From: Chara braunii
Lineage: Eukaryota > Streptophyta > Charophyceae > Charales > Characeae
Direction of reading: 5' to 3'
Assembly (NCBI GenBank): GCA_003427395.1
Contig: BFEA01000503.1
Location: 246,540 to 290,975 of the forward strand
Length of the DNA: 44,436 nt
This document shows positions 10,140-20,029 of this stretch, piece after piece. The notes beneath the pieces are model-generated. The model had not been told where the DNA came from. It did no database searches and saw nothing but the letters and a program-made list of their open reading frames with translations. The translations under genes were made by a program, and so were the position numbers. The stretch's first letter is position 1; every line of letters begins with the position of its first letter.

Positions 10140-11579
10140 TCAATGTTTGAGCCCCCCCGGTGCTGGCTGGCCTATTGAGAGGCTGGATTTTCTTCTTCTA
10201 TTGTCTCCTCCATTGGTATCGTCCCCCTTTTCCCCCCACTGAGAGGAAAGTGATCTGCTAAAGTAATCTGAGAACAGATTGATATCTTTAGCCAGGAGTC
10301 GATTATACTCCACCATGACGTCACCGGAGATTGCTTCCACTGTGTAGACCATATTCACATGGAGGGACGGTTCATCTTTGGCCCATTCCAGTGGGCACCA
10401 ATGGGCGTGGCCTTCTTTTAGCACCGCCAATTCCTGCTCTGTTGGTCTGGCATCAAAGGCTGCNAGAAAAATGTGGAGCTTCTTGTTNGACAGGTTGGTT
10501 CTGGTTATTCTCCTGGACCCAAGCTTTGGGATGGCTCTCACCGATACCGACTGCCCAATGTAGTTTTTTACTTTTGCAAGCATGAGGCTCTTTGTGGGGT
10601 TNATTCTCCTGGACCCAAGCTTTGGGATGGCTCTCACCGATACCGACTGCCCAATGTAGTTTTTTACTTTTGCAAGCATGAGGCTCTTTGTGGGGTTGCT
10701 TTCCACAGAGTAAGGAGTGAGGTGCCTAAGCACAGATTCTTTACTGTACATTAGGAAAACAATGTCGTCCGCTGTCTGCCTGAAGATTAGCGGGACAAAG
10801 TATTTTTTAATGTTCTGAGATCCGGACATTTCAGATTTGCGGGTGTTTTTATTTTTTGTTTTTTCATTTTTTAATGACTCGGTGCTCTCTGAGAAGTCCA
10901 TTCTTCCTTTTTTATCCTTGGGGTTGCAAGGCTCATCAGCCGAACCAGCTGAGTCATTCCAGTCCTGTGAAGAGTCAGTCTGAGCATCAGAGTCCACCTC
11001 TTCACTCTCATTTCCCATATCACAATCCCCATTTCCTGTCTCCTTGTTGGTAGGGAGCAGATCCTGCTCTTTGTTCAACTCTTCTGCAGTTGGTGAAGAG
11101 TCCTGACCAGATAGTTTAAACCCAGATTCTGTTACATTCCCCTGCGCCCCATGCCCTCCTCCTACCGCTGGCTCGCTGGTCTTTTGCAAACCGCTGCCGG
11201 ACGGTGGGGGGGGTAACATAGGCCCAGGGATATCACTACTGCCCTCTGCCTTAGGGGGTTCAGAAATGCCCCCTCTCAAAGATGCTTCCTGATTTCCTGT
11301 TGTTGACAACACATTCCCTTTTCCCCCCTCCTCTACCACCTTCCCTTCCTTGCACCCTCCCCCCCCCGAGTCTTCACCGCTGCGGCTTTCCTGACCAGCA
11401 GTCTTGCCCGATTGATCCTTTGGGACAGGATGGGGAGTTGTTTGTACTGTCTTCTTCCAGGCAACGGTTTTGGGACCAGGTTTGGAGTTTTCCATGCTCT
11501 GATTACCCGATCCAAGGCTTGTAGAGCGTGTAGCCCCTTGGCCTCCTCCTCCCATAAGACTGCCTGATTGGGGGGCCAA
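10140..11579 (-). pseudogene. LINE-A ORF1, C-terminal half
   Basis: A 479-codon frame ending 86 bp before ORF2. The first 270 residues are low-complexity, rich in Gly, Ser, Pro, Glu and Asp; then a Lys-rich linker; then a conserved-looking globular part (KKYFVPLIFRQTADDIVF, CPLEWAKDEPSLHVNMVY) that I do not recognise. A one-base shift near 11560 joins it to the zinc-knuckle half. Three ambiguous bases (10464, 10488, 10602) and a 96-bp direct duplication lie within it and add 32 residues; the duplication may be an assembly error. ORF1 proteins bind LINE RNA. Confidence 0.75.
10507..10698. repeat. 96-bp direct tandem duplication beside an ambiguous base
   Basis: Sequence starting ATTCTCCTGGACCC occurs at 10507-10602 and again at 10603-10698 with no difference that I can see, and the first copy ends in n (10602). 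Two identical copies in an otherwise decayed gene, next to ambiguous calls, look more like a local assembly error than biology. Confidence 0.85.
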
Positions 11580-11720
11580 TCTTATCCAATCCGAAAGCTC
11601 CTGCCCGTAGACCGTCTTTGCTGGTGATCGTCTGAAGCGAGGTAGGAGCCGAAACCTTTCTTCTTCCCCGCTGCGCCAACTGATTTCTAGAGGGAGAGGA
11701 CTGTTCTCTTGTATTTATCT

Positions 11721-13104
11721 TCAATTCAAACGGGTGGGCATCTGCTGTTTCAGGACAACAATTTGTTGAGTGACCTGCATAGTCCCTACAATTTTGGCAG
11801 TAGTCGGTGAACTAAGTAACAATCCTGATCTCGTACAATGATCCGTCAATCTGAGGCCATTGTAGATCATTAGGTACGCGGTTCCTCCTGTCACGAGGAA
11901 TGTCAAATTTCACATTGTTCAGCTTTGGCATATCCTCGTACCTTTCTGGCGGATATTGCTTCAAAACTTTCCCAACTGCAAAATCGATTCCTGACCTGAC
12001 AAAAGGAACCGCTGTGATCGGCACTCTCAGAGCCATTACTCAAATTTTGCTGATTGATTCCTCTTCCTTTGATTTTTCCAGTTCTTTTTGTGACATCCAG
12101 CGTTTGAAACTGAGTTTGTAGACTGCCCCATCCACCTTCAGTTTGTGAGCGCCCATATTCAACAAAAAATCTACGGTTCTCTTATCCCGAGGGTAGTAGT
12201 AAGACATGACGTTCTTCCCCTCTTGCTGGACCCTTCCCTTTCTTTGTGGTGCAGACAAGGCGGAAGGATCGAATCTTCGAGTGCTCTAATACACTGTTCT
12301 TTTTTATCTGCAGCCAGGGATTTGAAAGCGCCCTGGAAAAAGACTACCACTACGTGTTCTTTCAACCACTCTTCCTGTGCTTTCTCCAATTCCTCCGGCA
12401 GCGATATCATAACCGACTTACCTTTCATTTCAAACTTAGCAAATTTTGAGGTGTCTGGTATGACTAGCCTGTCATAGCATTTTTCGAACATCTGCCTGAT
12501 TTCCTCCACACTCGTTTCAGCATGTGAAGACTGTCCCTCCTTTTTTTCAACTTCCATTTCCCCATCTCCCTCGTCTGAGTCTTCTCCACACTCCTCCACT
12601 GGCCACCATTTTTGCCTCTCTAGGTGAGCCGACCCTTTCTTAACCGATCCCAGTAGTTGGCGTGGATCCCTCCACTGCTCCACGAACTTTTTCCCATTCC
12701 AATCACCTTCACCCCCTCGCTTCTTCTCTGGTGGTCGACTAGCTTCCCCACCACCATCCTTTTCACCAACCTATCCCCTGCCCCGAAGGTGAATGATCGA
12801 TTTTCATCGATCTTATTCCAAGTTCCCGTCACCAATCCTGCATCTTGCATCTCCACACACATCATTTCGTCCCTCCCAGCCTCCAATCCCTTTCCTCCAC
12901 CAACTCGTGTACTCGATTCCACTTGCCTTTCCTTTTCCTTCTGCTGATTTTTCGCCCAGAAAGGTGTGAAAGATCCCCAAACGTGTACGCCCTTCGAGTT
13001 GTCCATATCCCAAAAGTCTGAAGTCCTAAAGCCGTCAGATGAAGTTGGGAGTGGGGTGAGATAAACCAATCGTAGTACCACTCTACTACGAGATCATCAG
13101 ACAT
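11721..13104 (-). pseudogene. LINE-A ORF1, N-terminal half with RNA-binding region and zinc knuckle
   Basis: Spread over several frames. A likely start is ATG at 13102-13104 or an in-frame later one (MDNSKGVHVWGSF, about 13010). A segment at about 12170-12560 (TSKFAKFEMKGKSVMISL ... VVVVFFQGAFKSL) has the pattern of the DUF4283-like RNA-binding domain of plant L1 ORF1. The stretch at 11812-12036 (PKLNNVKFDIPRDRR ... GSLYEIRIVT) leads into YCQNCRDYAGHSTNCC at about 11760-11805, a CCHC-like knuckle with one extra residue before His. At least three frameshifts separate the pieces. Domain order matches plant LINE ORF1. Confidence 0.75.
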
Positions 13105-13479
13105 GCACGTTTCCGGATAGGGGTGGGGGGGGAGGGTTTGCCTTTTCTTTTCGGCTCGAATAGCGTATGTATATTCGACGAGCTCTGGGGTTTGCTGAGA
13201 TAGCTGCTCGTTAATCCGCGCACCTCTGCACAGTATTGCTCCCGAGCTTTATCCGGGATTTACTTCTCACGGTCGGTCCTACTCTTCCCTGAGCATCACG
13301 TATAGGCGGGCGCCGTACCTGGCTGCTGAAACTTTGTCCTTTGAGAGCATCGGGTGGGCCGCCTCATCCTCACTAATGCGTCCGGGTGAAAATAGTAGGG
13401 AATGCCCCACTCTATTTCCGAAAAGCAAAAGGTAGAAGAGCGTCCTTAAATTGTTTTCGATACTCACCCGAATGTAATA
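13105..13479. other. Probable 5' flank or 5' UTR of LINE-A
   Basis: G-rich tract at 13120-13135 followed by mixed sequence; no coding evidence. Its position upstream of ORF1 makes a LINE 5' UTR plausible. Confidence 0.35.
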
Positions 13480-14110
13480 AAGACCCAGAGGTATATGGGA
13501 CCCCCTTTCACGCAGATACTGACGCGAATCCCTATAGGCACAGACCAAAGGTCGTGCTACATACTCGAATTTGCCCTAGCTGGGAAAAGAACGGATACAG
13601 TCTGCATTTTCCCGCTCTTCAGGCCGGGTGAAGGAAGACGGGGACGGACCCCCCTTCCTTTCCAGGCAGCAAAGTGAAAGGGAGGATTCCTGGACTTGTT
13701 TCAAGTTCCGAGTGAAGCTATGTTGTTTTGATTAAGGTCTGCAGGCCCCTTACGACGTGGGGCCCCCTTTCACGCATAAACCGGAGTGAAGCTCTTCGGA
13801 GAAAGGATAAAAAAAAGGAAAAGAAAAACCAAATGAAAGAAACGGGAAGTTGTCCAGGTTAGAAAGAGGACGGATATCGCCTTGTATCTTTCCGCTTTCC
13901 CGGCGGGGTAAAGGATGACGGGGACGGTCTCCCCCTTCCTTTTCCAGGCAGAGCAGCTGTCGGGATAGGGATAGGGATATGCCCTAGCGATGTTTCAAGT
14001 TTCCCAGTGAATCTAGCACGCTTTATTGTTTAGATTAAAGCCCGCAAGCCCAGTGAGACGTGGGACCCCCTTACACGTGTAAAACCGGAGCGACCTACTC
14101 TCGGACAAAG
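13480..14110. repeat. Tandem ~265-305-bp units upstream of LINE-A (about 2.5 copies)
   Basis: Recurrent landmarks in the same order: a GGGACCCCCTTTCAC-like block at about 13498, 13758 and 14063; a GGTAAAGGATGACGGGGACGG-like block at about 13626 and 13907; CCTTTCCAGGCAG-like blocks at about 13657 and 13942; and TGTTTCAAGTT-like blocks at about 13699 and 13990. Units differ by indels. They sit directly upstream of the LINE-A ORF1, where some L1 families carry promoter monomers, but the link is positional only. Confidence 0.6.
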
Positions 14111-14502
14111 ATCTCCTAAAAAAAATAGAAAAAATAAACAACTAGGCGAAGAGGAAAATCCAAATACTCGACAAAACGTAGAAACTAGGACCGAGCTGTG
14201 ATAGTTGGGCAGCTATATATGGGGAGAGCGTCAAGAACGTAGCCCGGCATCGAGTGGCTCTCGCACGACCTAGCCGATAAAGTATTATCTATGTGACGAG
14301 AACGACTGAACATTCGATCATGCTGCTTCCTTCAAAAGCAGACCTTTACTACGCCCACATTAAAACTAAGATCCCATCTCGAACGAAATCGTTGCTTAGT
14401 ACAAGATAACGTCTAGAATCATAAATCAGAAAGGAGACATATCACAGACCCAAGGCTCCGGTCACATGCACAAGCACCACTATGGGGAAATGAGGTAACG
14501 GG

Positions 14503-14564
14503 NNNNNNNNNNNNNNNNNNNNNNNNNNNNNNNNNNNNNNNNNNNNNNNNNNNNNNNNNNNNNN

Positions 14565-14613
<49 letters not shown>
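14503..14613. other. Assembly gap followed by a 49-bp G run
   Basis: 62 n, then an uninterrupted G run at 14565-14613. The G run is likely to be the edge of a sequencing failure or a dark-cycle artefact rather than true sequence. Confidence 0.8.
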
Positions 14614-14614
<1 letters not shown>

Positions 14615-15216
14615 AGATAGAAAGAGAGAAACGATACCCCCACTCCACTTGGCGCGCTCGCTCCTCTTTCCTGATATGGCTCGCGTGCCGACCAGTCCAT
14701 TCCTCTTCGAAAAACCGCCCTTTGAGAAAAGGTGCGGACGGGATTATACTCAATCCCTACCATCCATGAGAAGGACTTGCCTGACGCGTTCTTCGGTTCT
14801 TCCGTTCGGTGTGATCAATGCGGAGCTCCTTAGCCCAGACCTCCGCCACATCCACATGTCGGGGAACAGTCCGGTCCGTAAGTGCAAGCATTAGGTCGCA
14901 TGACCGATTGCATGCTATACGGCGCTGCCGCCTTGCCCGTGCTTAGCGCCTCGGGCCATGGCGGTTGGCCATCGTCCTCGATAGCAAACCCTAACGTGAT
15001 ATCCGACGCTGCGTGCCTAGTGCGCTCGAGCGCCGCCGCAACATAGGTTCCCCCCTTCTCCTATACGAGCTGTTTGGCAGGTTTTTGTCTTTCTCTGGGT
15101 GCATTGTCGTTTTCTTTTTTTTATTTTTTTTGAATTTTTTCTGTTTTTTTCTGTTTTTTTGGTGGCAATGCTTCTTCTTCTTTTTATTTTGAATAGAAAA
15201 AAGACAATTTATTATA
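14614..15216. other. Unassigned sequence
   Basis: No gene, tRNA or rRNA recognised. A T-rich tract lies at 15110-15190. Confidence 0.4.
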
Positions 15217-15241
15217 AGCTGGGAACCGGGCCCAGCGTCCC
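15217..15241 (-). repeat. Isolated hairpin-I fragment of the LINE tail
   Basis: The minus strand reads GGGACGCTGGGCCCGGTTCC and on to CAGC: the first hairpin of the tail module, in its G-C paired version (GCTGGG with CCCAGC). Confidence 0.6.
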
Positions 15242-15893
15242 TCACAAGAGTGCCGCAGCTGTCGAGCTGAGCAAGGCTTGCTACTGGAAAATGGGTGCTT
15301 TAAGCTATGGGGCTCGTTAGACACTCCTCGGGCGCGTAAAATCGTCGAGGATCCACCTATCCTCGGGGAAAGAAAACGAAAAAAAAAGTGAAAACATTTC
15401 CTTGGGCCGTCCTCGGGGAATCCTCGGGCCACAGCCATTTTGCGGTTTCCCCCAAAGTACCTCCTGAGGTCCCTTGGAGGCGAAGGATCCGCTATAAACC
15501 GACCAGCGAGGGCACCCGTCGTCGGCAAGAAATTTTGGTCGGCTGGTCCATTGGAGTTCCTACCGGGCGGCGGACGGACATCATCGGTCTTCAACGTTCG
15601 GCCTCCAGGAACCGTACCCCAACGGCAACCGTTGGTGGCGACTCCTGCGCACGTCGTCCACAACCGTCCTCCCTCGCAGCGCGCGGCGCCAAACAGAAAG
15701 CGGCCCAACGGACGGAAAATTTGAATATTTGAGGCCAGCGAACTTTCTATTCCCAGCTACACGACGCCAGTCGAACTCTACAGTCTGTCGTTTGCTGCCC
15801 TCTTCTCGTCGCCGTTTCCTGCCGTCATGTCGTCGCCGTTTGCTGCAGCCGTACCGGCGTCCTGTAGTTACCGCCCTTCCCCACGTGTCGTTC

Positions 15894-17456
15894 ATGGCCG
15901 ATGTCTTCCGGAGACTACCGCTGCTGTTCCTGGTGTTGGTCACACTTGTCCTTGTCGTCGTCTTCCACGTGTGCATCCTCGGTAGGCTGCCTGGATGCAC
16001 GAGCAAGAGGCGTTCCTCGACGAAGGGCGTCATCATGGAAGGGCGGCAGGCGAAAAACACGACTCCAGTGGACCGAGTCGCAAGCCACGGGGCGCGCAAC
16101 GTCCCGACATGCTCTGCAGTGCCACGGTACGATGCATCTGCATACGCGCACTTGCCACCACACGAACAACCCCTGCCAGACACGTCAGATGAGGAGGAGG
16201 AACCACGGTCACGTACCGTGGCACTGGGAAGCACCTCCACCCAGGAGTGGGTGGGGAGCCAGTTGTATGGGAATCGTGAGACGACGTGTCAACAGTCTTT
16301 CAGCGAACTACTGGAAGACAACATTCGTGAAAGCGACGACGCAGCCGGCGTGAATCTTTCATTCGGTTTGTGTAGCGGGAGCTCATCAGCCATGATCTGC
16401 ACTCTCCTCGTCAACCCCCACCCCGAAGACGACGCGGGGCAAGTGACAGCAGTCGGCCGATCAGCAAAGGCTACGAGTGGGGAGTGGGTGGCATCACAAA
16501 AGACAAGGGAGCGTTCGATAGTCCAGTCGCAGCCGTCATCAGCACCACATGGTGCTGCCAGTCGTCCGAAGTGGATGCAGCCACCATCGCCGTTGTCGGG
16601 GGGTGGAAGCAAGGGTGGCCGCACGGCTGGCCACGTGTCCACGAACGAAGATTTCGCGAGCGCTCCCGGTGAACGGTTCGGGAGGCAGGTGTGGGTGGAA
16701 CATCGGCAGCAGGTGCGCAGGGAACGTGAGGAATGCATAATGTGGGGGGTCCAGCGACTGCACGTGCGGGAAGGGATGGCAGAGAAGGAGCCGGCGGTAG
16801 TCGATTGCGACGATTACGACGACGCCACCTCGGACGACGAACGACGGGACGACGAGACGACCGACGTTCAGCAGATCCGACAGAAAACCATGGGTGGTCG
16901 GAGTAGGATGCCGAAGGCTTCTTCGTCGACGGTGCGAAGGGGGAAAAAAGGGGCGGCTGCGGGGAGCGAGGGGGAAGGCGACGTGGAGGGCGAGGCCGGG
17001 TGAAACTTCTGGTCGGTCGACCACATGGTCGCCCTCATAAGGGCGAAGTGGGACCAGGACGTGCATCTGCAAAGGATGGGCCGCGCATGCGCTCGCATGA
17101 AGCCGAGGGAATGGAAGTGGCCGTGTATGAGGAGATCAAGGGTTCCACCGCGAAGAGACACCATAAACCCGAAGAATGTAGCTGACACAGGAGGTTCCGG
17201 TGGTGTGCAGCTGCTGTCCGGGTTTGCAGGCATCCCTGAATCTGTCGGCGATGGGGACGCCGGTGGCGACGACAGTGACGAAGAGGACAGCTCCACGAAA
17301 GGGTCTTCACCAGCGACGGGCAGCAGTGGCAGTTTCGGGAAGAGGAAGAACGTTAGGCAACGAACTTTCGAAGCTCTCAAGGAATGCATGGAAGCACGGG
17401 ACGGTAATGGCGAAAACGATGGAGAGCGTTAGCAAGAGGAAGTGTTCCATTCAGTC
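15894..17456 (+). pseudogene. Harbinger accessory gene (trihelix/Myb-like), broken
   Basis: Start chosen at ATG 15894 because the element at 43487 has the same N-terminus with mostly synonymous changes. Residues 1-30 (MADVFRRLPLLFLV ... VFHVCILG) form a hydrophobic segment, unexpected in a nuclear protein. Then come a Ser/Asp/Glu-rich linker, a TGA at 17001-17003, and in the same frame NFWSVDHMVALIRAKW ... MKPREWKW, which matches the first two helices of a trihelix/Myb DNA-binding domain. After the second Trp pair the frame shifts (AVYEEIKGSTAKRHHKPEEC continues one frame over) and the third helix is lost. The C-terminus (RQRTFEALKECME ... SKRKCSIQ) is cut at 17456 by a deletion. In the family this protein binds element ends and brings in the transposase. 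Confidence 0.8.
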
Positions 17457-18473
17457 TGCCGAAAGCCCTCTCAACTGCCCCCCTCGCGGTCTTCTGCTTA
17501 ATAGTGCTTATTGTTGAAACATGTCTCCGACGGGTGACAAGTACTGGTGTCGTAGGGAACGACTATCCATTCCGACGGTGGGTAACCATTGTCGCCCAGC
17601 AGGTAGCCGTTCGTCTGGACGCCGAATGGAAGCATCACAGGCGGTACCGTGAAAAGTTCGCCAACCTCTGCACGCGGCTATAGACTAGACAGGTGAATGA
17701 TCCTCACGTTGTGGCAGCTCCCAGGATAGCCGACGAAGACGTCCAGCACACGCAAGTCCAGATCGACGACGACCTGCGCGATGATCGAGAAACGTCGTTT
17801 CCGATCGTAGTAGTCCTCGCCAGGGGTGTTTGCCGGCTTGTCGATGTAGATATATGTGCAGTCAATGCAGCCATGACAGTTGGGGAACCCCTTGCCAACG
17901 AAAGCACGGAGGACGGCCGACTGGCGCACCCCCGCCGGCCACGATATCTTGTCACGGTAGACCGTCAGCAACGCCGCATTGACGTCCCTCACCGCCACCA
18001 AACCTGATGCTCTGCCGATGCCGAAGTTACACGTGTTGCTCTCGTACCTCTCCCCCATCACCCGAAAGACACACGTGAATGTCCCTCACCCACCTCTACA
18101 ACGCGTACCCGACGATCTGATCTGGCTGCAGCGGCTCCCTGTAGAATGTCACACGGCGCTGCAGCAACGGTGAGAGAGCTTCCGCAATCTCCCGAAAGAC
18201 ACGTGGCGACATGCGCAGCTTGTCCTGAAAGTAGTCCTCTGTCACGTTGTCGCATTGCCGCAGATCCTCCCACGCCCCACCCGTCCTCCTTTTCATCCAC
18301 CATCTCGGCATTGCTCTGGGAAGAGCTCCGCAACCCAAGGCGCAGCACACGTGAATGACGACATCGCAGATGGCGGCGGTGTCCAACCCAGGGCCTTCCA
18401 GTGCTGTGCACTGCGTTACCTTCCTCCTCCTCGCGCGGATCTGCGCTTTCATTCTCCCCGCCGTCCTCTCCAT
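17448..18473 (-). pseudogene. Harbinger DDE transposase (DDE_Tnp_4 type), broken
   Basis: Putative ATG at 18471-18473. The N-terminal part (VTEDYFQDKLRMSPRVF ... YREPLQPDQIVGYAL) has the usual helical region. A frameshift/stop near 18062-18096 precedes GRASGLVAVRDVNAALL. Then GCIDCTYIYIDKP (first catalytic Asp), YYDRKRRFSIIAQVVVD, and VGYPGSCHNVRI. A stop at 17678 and a frameshift follow, but LLGDNGYPPSEWIVVPY (second catalytic Asp, about 17560-17580) and AVERAFGRL (catalytic Glu, about 17450-17480) can still be read. The DDE triad therefore survives as residues in a broken gene. The normal C-terminus is missing, replaced by the end of the accessory gene. Sequence upstream (18474-19200) is GC-rich with a duplicated GTCTTCCTTGCCTGG block near 18608 and 18770. 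Confidence 0.85.
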
Positions 18474-19479
18474 CTGACAACGAAAGAGGACTGCAGTAAC
18501 AGCCGCTGCCACTACCGTCCTCTTCGCTGTCGTCAGCTTCCCACCAACGCCAAGGTCGCCCCCGTCCATCGCTCCCAAACGAGCCGTGAGGTCGTATTCT
18601 CCCCCAACGTCTTCCTTGCCTGGGCACACGCAGTACTCGCCCTTATGACTGCCGCGATGGCGTCTCCTTCCCCGACGACTGGCGCGGCGACAACTTCTCC
18701 CCTGACGACGGCCGATGGAATCTTCCCCCCCCCCCAAGCGACTGTCGCGATGGCGTCTTCTCCACCGACGTCTTCCTTGCCTGGCCGCACTCAGCACCCA
18801 CGCTGACCCCCCCGACGCGCTGTGGAAGGAGCCTCCTTTCTGACGTCCTCCACCAGCCGCCGCAGCACCACGACAAACCGCCCTCACCCCAGCGACGTCA
18901 TTCGAAATTTGAATTTCGAACAGGGACGGCGTGCGTGGTTTTTTTTTTTTTTTTTGGGTCGCTGCGAAGATTCGGATTTTTGCCTCCAATCGAAGCTGGA
19001 CCACAGCCGTACCAGCAGACAACCGCCCATGGACCACCGACCCCACCCCACCCCGCAGTCGCCGTTAAGATTATTAACTGGAGGACGACTGGCCACGGGA
19101 TCTCTATAGGAATTCTCCTCGGAAGTCCATCCCGAGGATGAGTGGAACGACGGCGGGAAAAATCTCGGAAGCCCCGAAGGAAAACTCCTTGTGCCCCGAG
19201 GACGCCCCGAGGAGTGTCTAACGAGCCCCTATATTTGTCTCGCAAATTCATCCTTACTGCCTACCTATCACTATGGAGTGGACCCTGCAACCGTAGCTCT
19301 CTCTCACAATCAAGAGGATGCATGTTGCCGCTGCCCTAATCAGCACTGGTCACGGTGTAGGGTGGGGCCGCTGGTTGTGGGGGGGGTTGTTGGCGGCTCA
19401 TGCGAATACCGGGCATTTAGGCAGTCCCTGCGCCTCCCCATCTACTGCCCGCGCCCCCATCGATTAACAGCAGCGTCTG

Positions 19480-19665
19480 AGGCCAACACTCTCCCACACA
19501 CCACACACAACCCACCGACACAGCGGGAGCAAGCAAGCAAGCAAACCAACTCTCTCAGTTGGTTGGCACCAAGCCTGCCCCAGCCGGTCAGTGGGGATCG
19601 AACCCACAACCTCCTGGATACCACCTGTGTGCCTAACCAACTGAGCTAGGCCAGTTGGTTGAGCC
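19480..19665 (-). mobile_element. tRNA-derived SINE (tRNA-like head)
   Basis: The minus strand reads a tRNA-like head: A box TAGCTCAGTTGG (19637-19648) and T arm GTGGGTTCGATCCCCAC (19591-19607), a perfect 5-bp T stem with a canonical B box. The D and acceptor stems do not pair well and no clean anticodon loop is seen, so this is not a functional tRNA. A body with repeated TTGC and GT-rich sequence continues towards 19300. The outer ends are undefined. Confidence 0.7.
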
Positions 19666-19861
19666 TCTTTTTGAGCTCTGAAGTTTGAAGATGGAACTGC
19701 ATATGATTTTTTTTTATGTTTTTTTTTTTTTTTGTCAATTTGACTTTATGCATTTTCATATGATTTTATATGAAAGTGAAGTACCTTCTTTTTTTTTCGA
19801 GATAATTAATTTGATTTTGGATGTTTTGTATCTTGTGCTGCCACTGCTTTGCCCCCCTCAG

Positions 19862-20023
19862 GTCAATTTAGCGTTCCTTCAATCAAGGCTGTGTGAAGTT
19901 TGTGAGGAGCACACGGACTCCGGCTGTGGTGGGCAACCATCATTCTCGATGAAGGAACAGCTTGGCATCAGGGCACTCTGGATGAATTGCCTCTTCTGTG
20001 GGGCTTTGCAAGTGGTGGTGTAA
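19862..20023 (+). CDS. Possible terminal exon of an unidentified host gene (53 codons)
   Basis: A pyrimidine-rich stretch ending CCCCCCTCAG at 19852-19861 resembles a 3' splice site. It is followed by an open frame with varied, protein-like composition (SRLCEVCEEHTDSGCG, LGIRALWMNCLFCG) and TAA at 20021-20023. AATAAA overlaps the stop region (20024-20029) and recurs at 20221. The peptide contains five Cys and no repeat bias. I do not recognise the protein. Upstream exons are not visible: the intron side runs into a SINE and the Harbinger element. It could be chance; the splice/stop/poly(A) combination is the main support. Confidence 0.35.
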   Translation, partial: VNLAFLQSRLCEVCEEHTDSGCGGQPSFSMKEQLGIRALWMNCLFCGALQVVV

Positions 20024-20029
20024 AATAAA
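20024..20029 (+). terminator. Poly(A) signal AATAAA after the possible exon
   Basis: AATAAA directly after the TAA stop, with T-rich DNA downstream; a second AATAAA lies at 20221-20226. Confidence 0.3.

Larger units (their letters stand above)
5367..13104 (-). mobile_element. LINE-A: near full-length L1-type retrotransposon, broken
   Basis: Reading the minus strand, the order is ORF1 (RNA-binding region, zinc knuckle, long acidic C-terminus), ORF2 (APE endonuclease, reverse transcriptase, Cys/His C-terminal domain), 3' UTR, a structured tail module and a poly(A) tract (poly-T at 5367-5389 on the plus strand). This is the standard arrangement of plant L1 elements. ORF1 and ORF2 are separated by about 86 bp. 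Decay is light: ORF2 has three TGA stops and one frameshift, so the insertion is probably fairly recent. The 5' end is not defined; tandem units at 13480-14110 may belong to it. I could not identify a target duplication. Confidence 0.9.
15309..19229. mobile_element. PIF/Harbinger DNA transposon, complete ends, broken genes (3.9 kb)
   Basis: Both ends carry the inverted repeat GGGGCTCGTTAGACACTCC followed by TCGGGGC-like sequence, and the element is flanked by TAT on each side (15306-15308 and 19230-19232), a 3-bp target duplication. Inside are two convergent genes, as in PIF/Harbinger: an accessory Myb/trihelix-like gene on plus and a DDE transposase on minus. Their 3' ends have been fused by an internal deletion near 17456. 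Subterminal sequence (CGAGG/CCTCG-rich, an A tract near 15380, CCAAAGTACCTCCTGAGG near 15453) is shared with the MITEs at 28084-28540 and 31999-34983. Confidence 0.93.

Noticed and set aside
16289-17389. Long minus-strand ORFs opposite the Harbinger accessory gene
   Set aside because: Shadows of a GC-rich coding strand; the plus frame has the recognisable domain.
18255-18806. 183-codon plus-strand ORF
   Set aside because: Antisense to the transposase 5' region; Pro/Thr/Ser-rich composition is a shadow of a GC-rich gene.
19591-19648. Functional tRNA gene
   Set aside because: T arm is perfect but the D and acceptor stems fail and no anticodon loop is clear.
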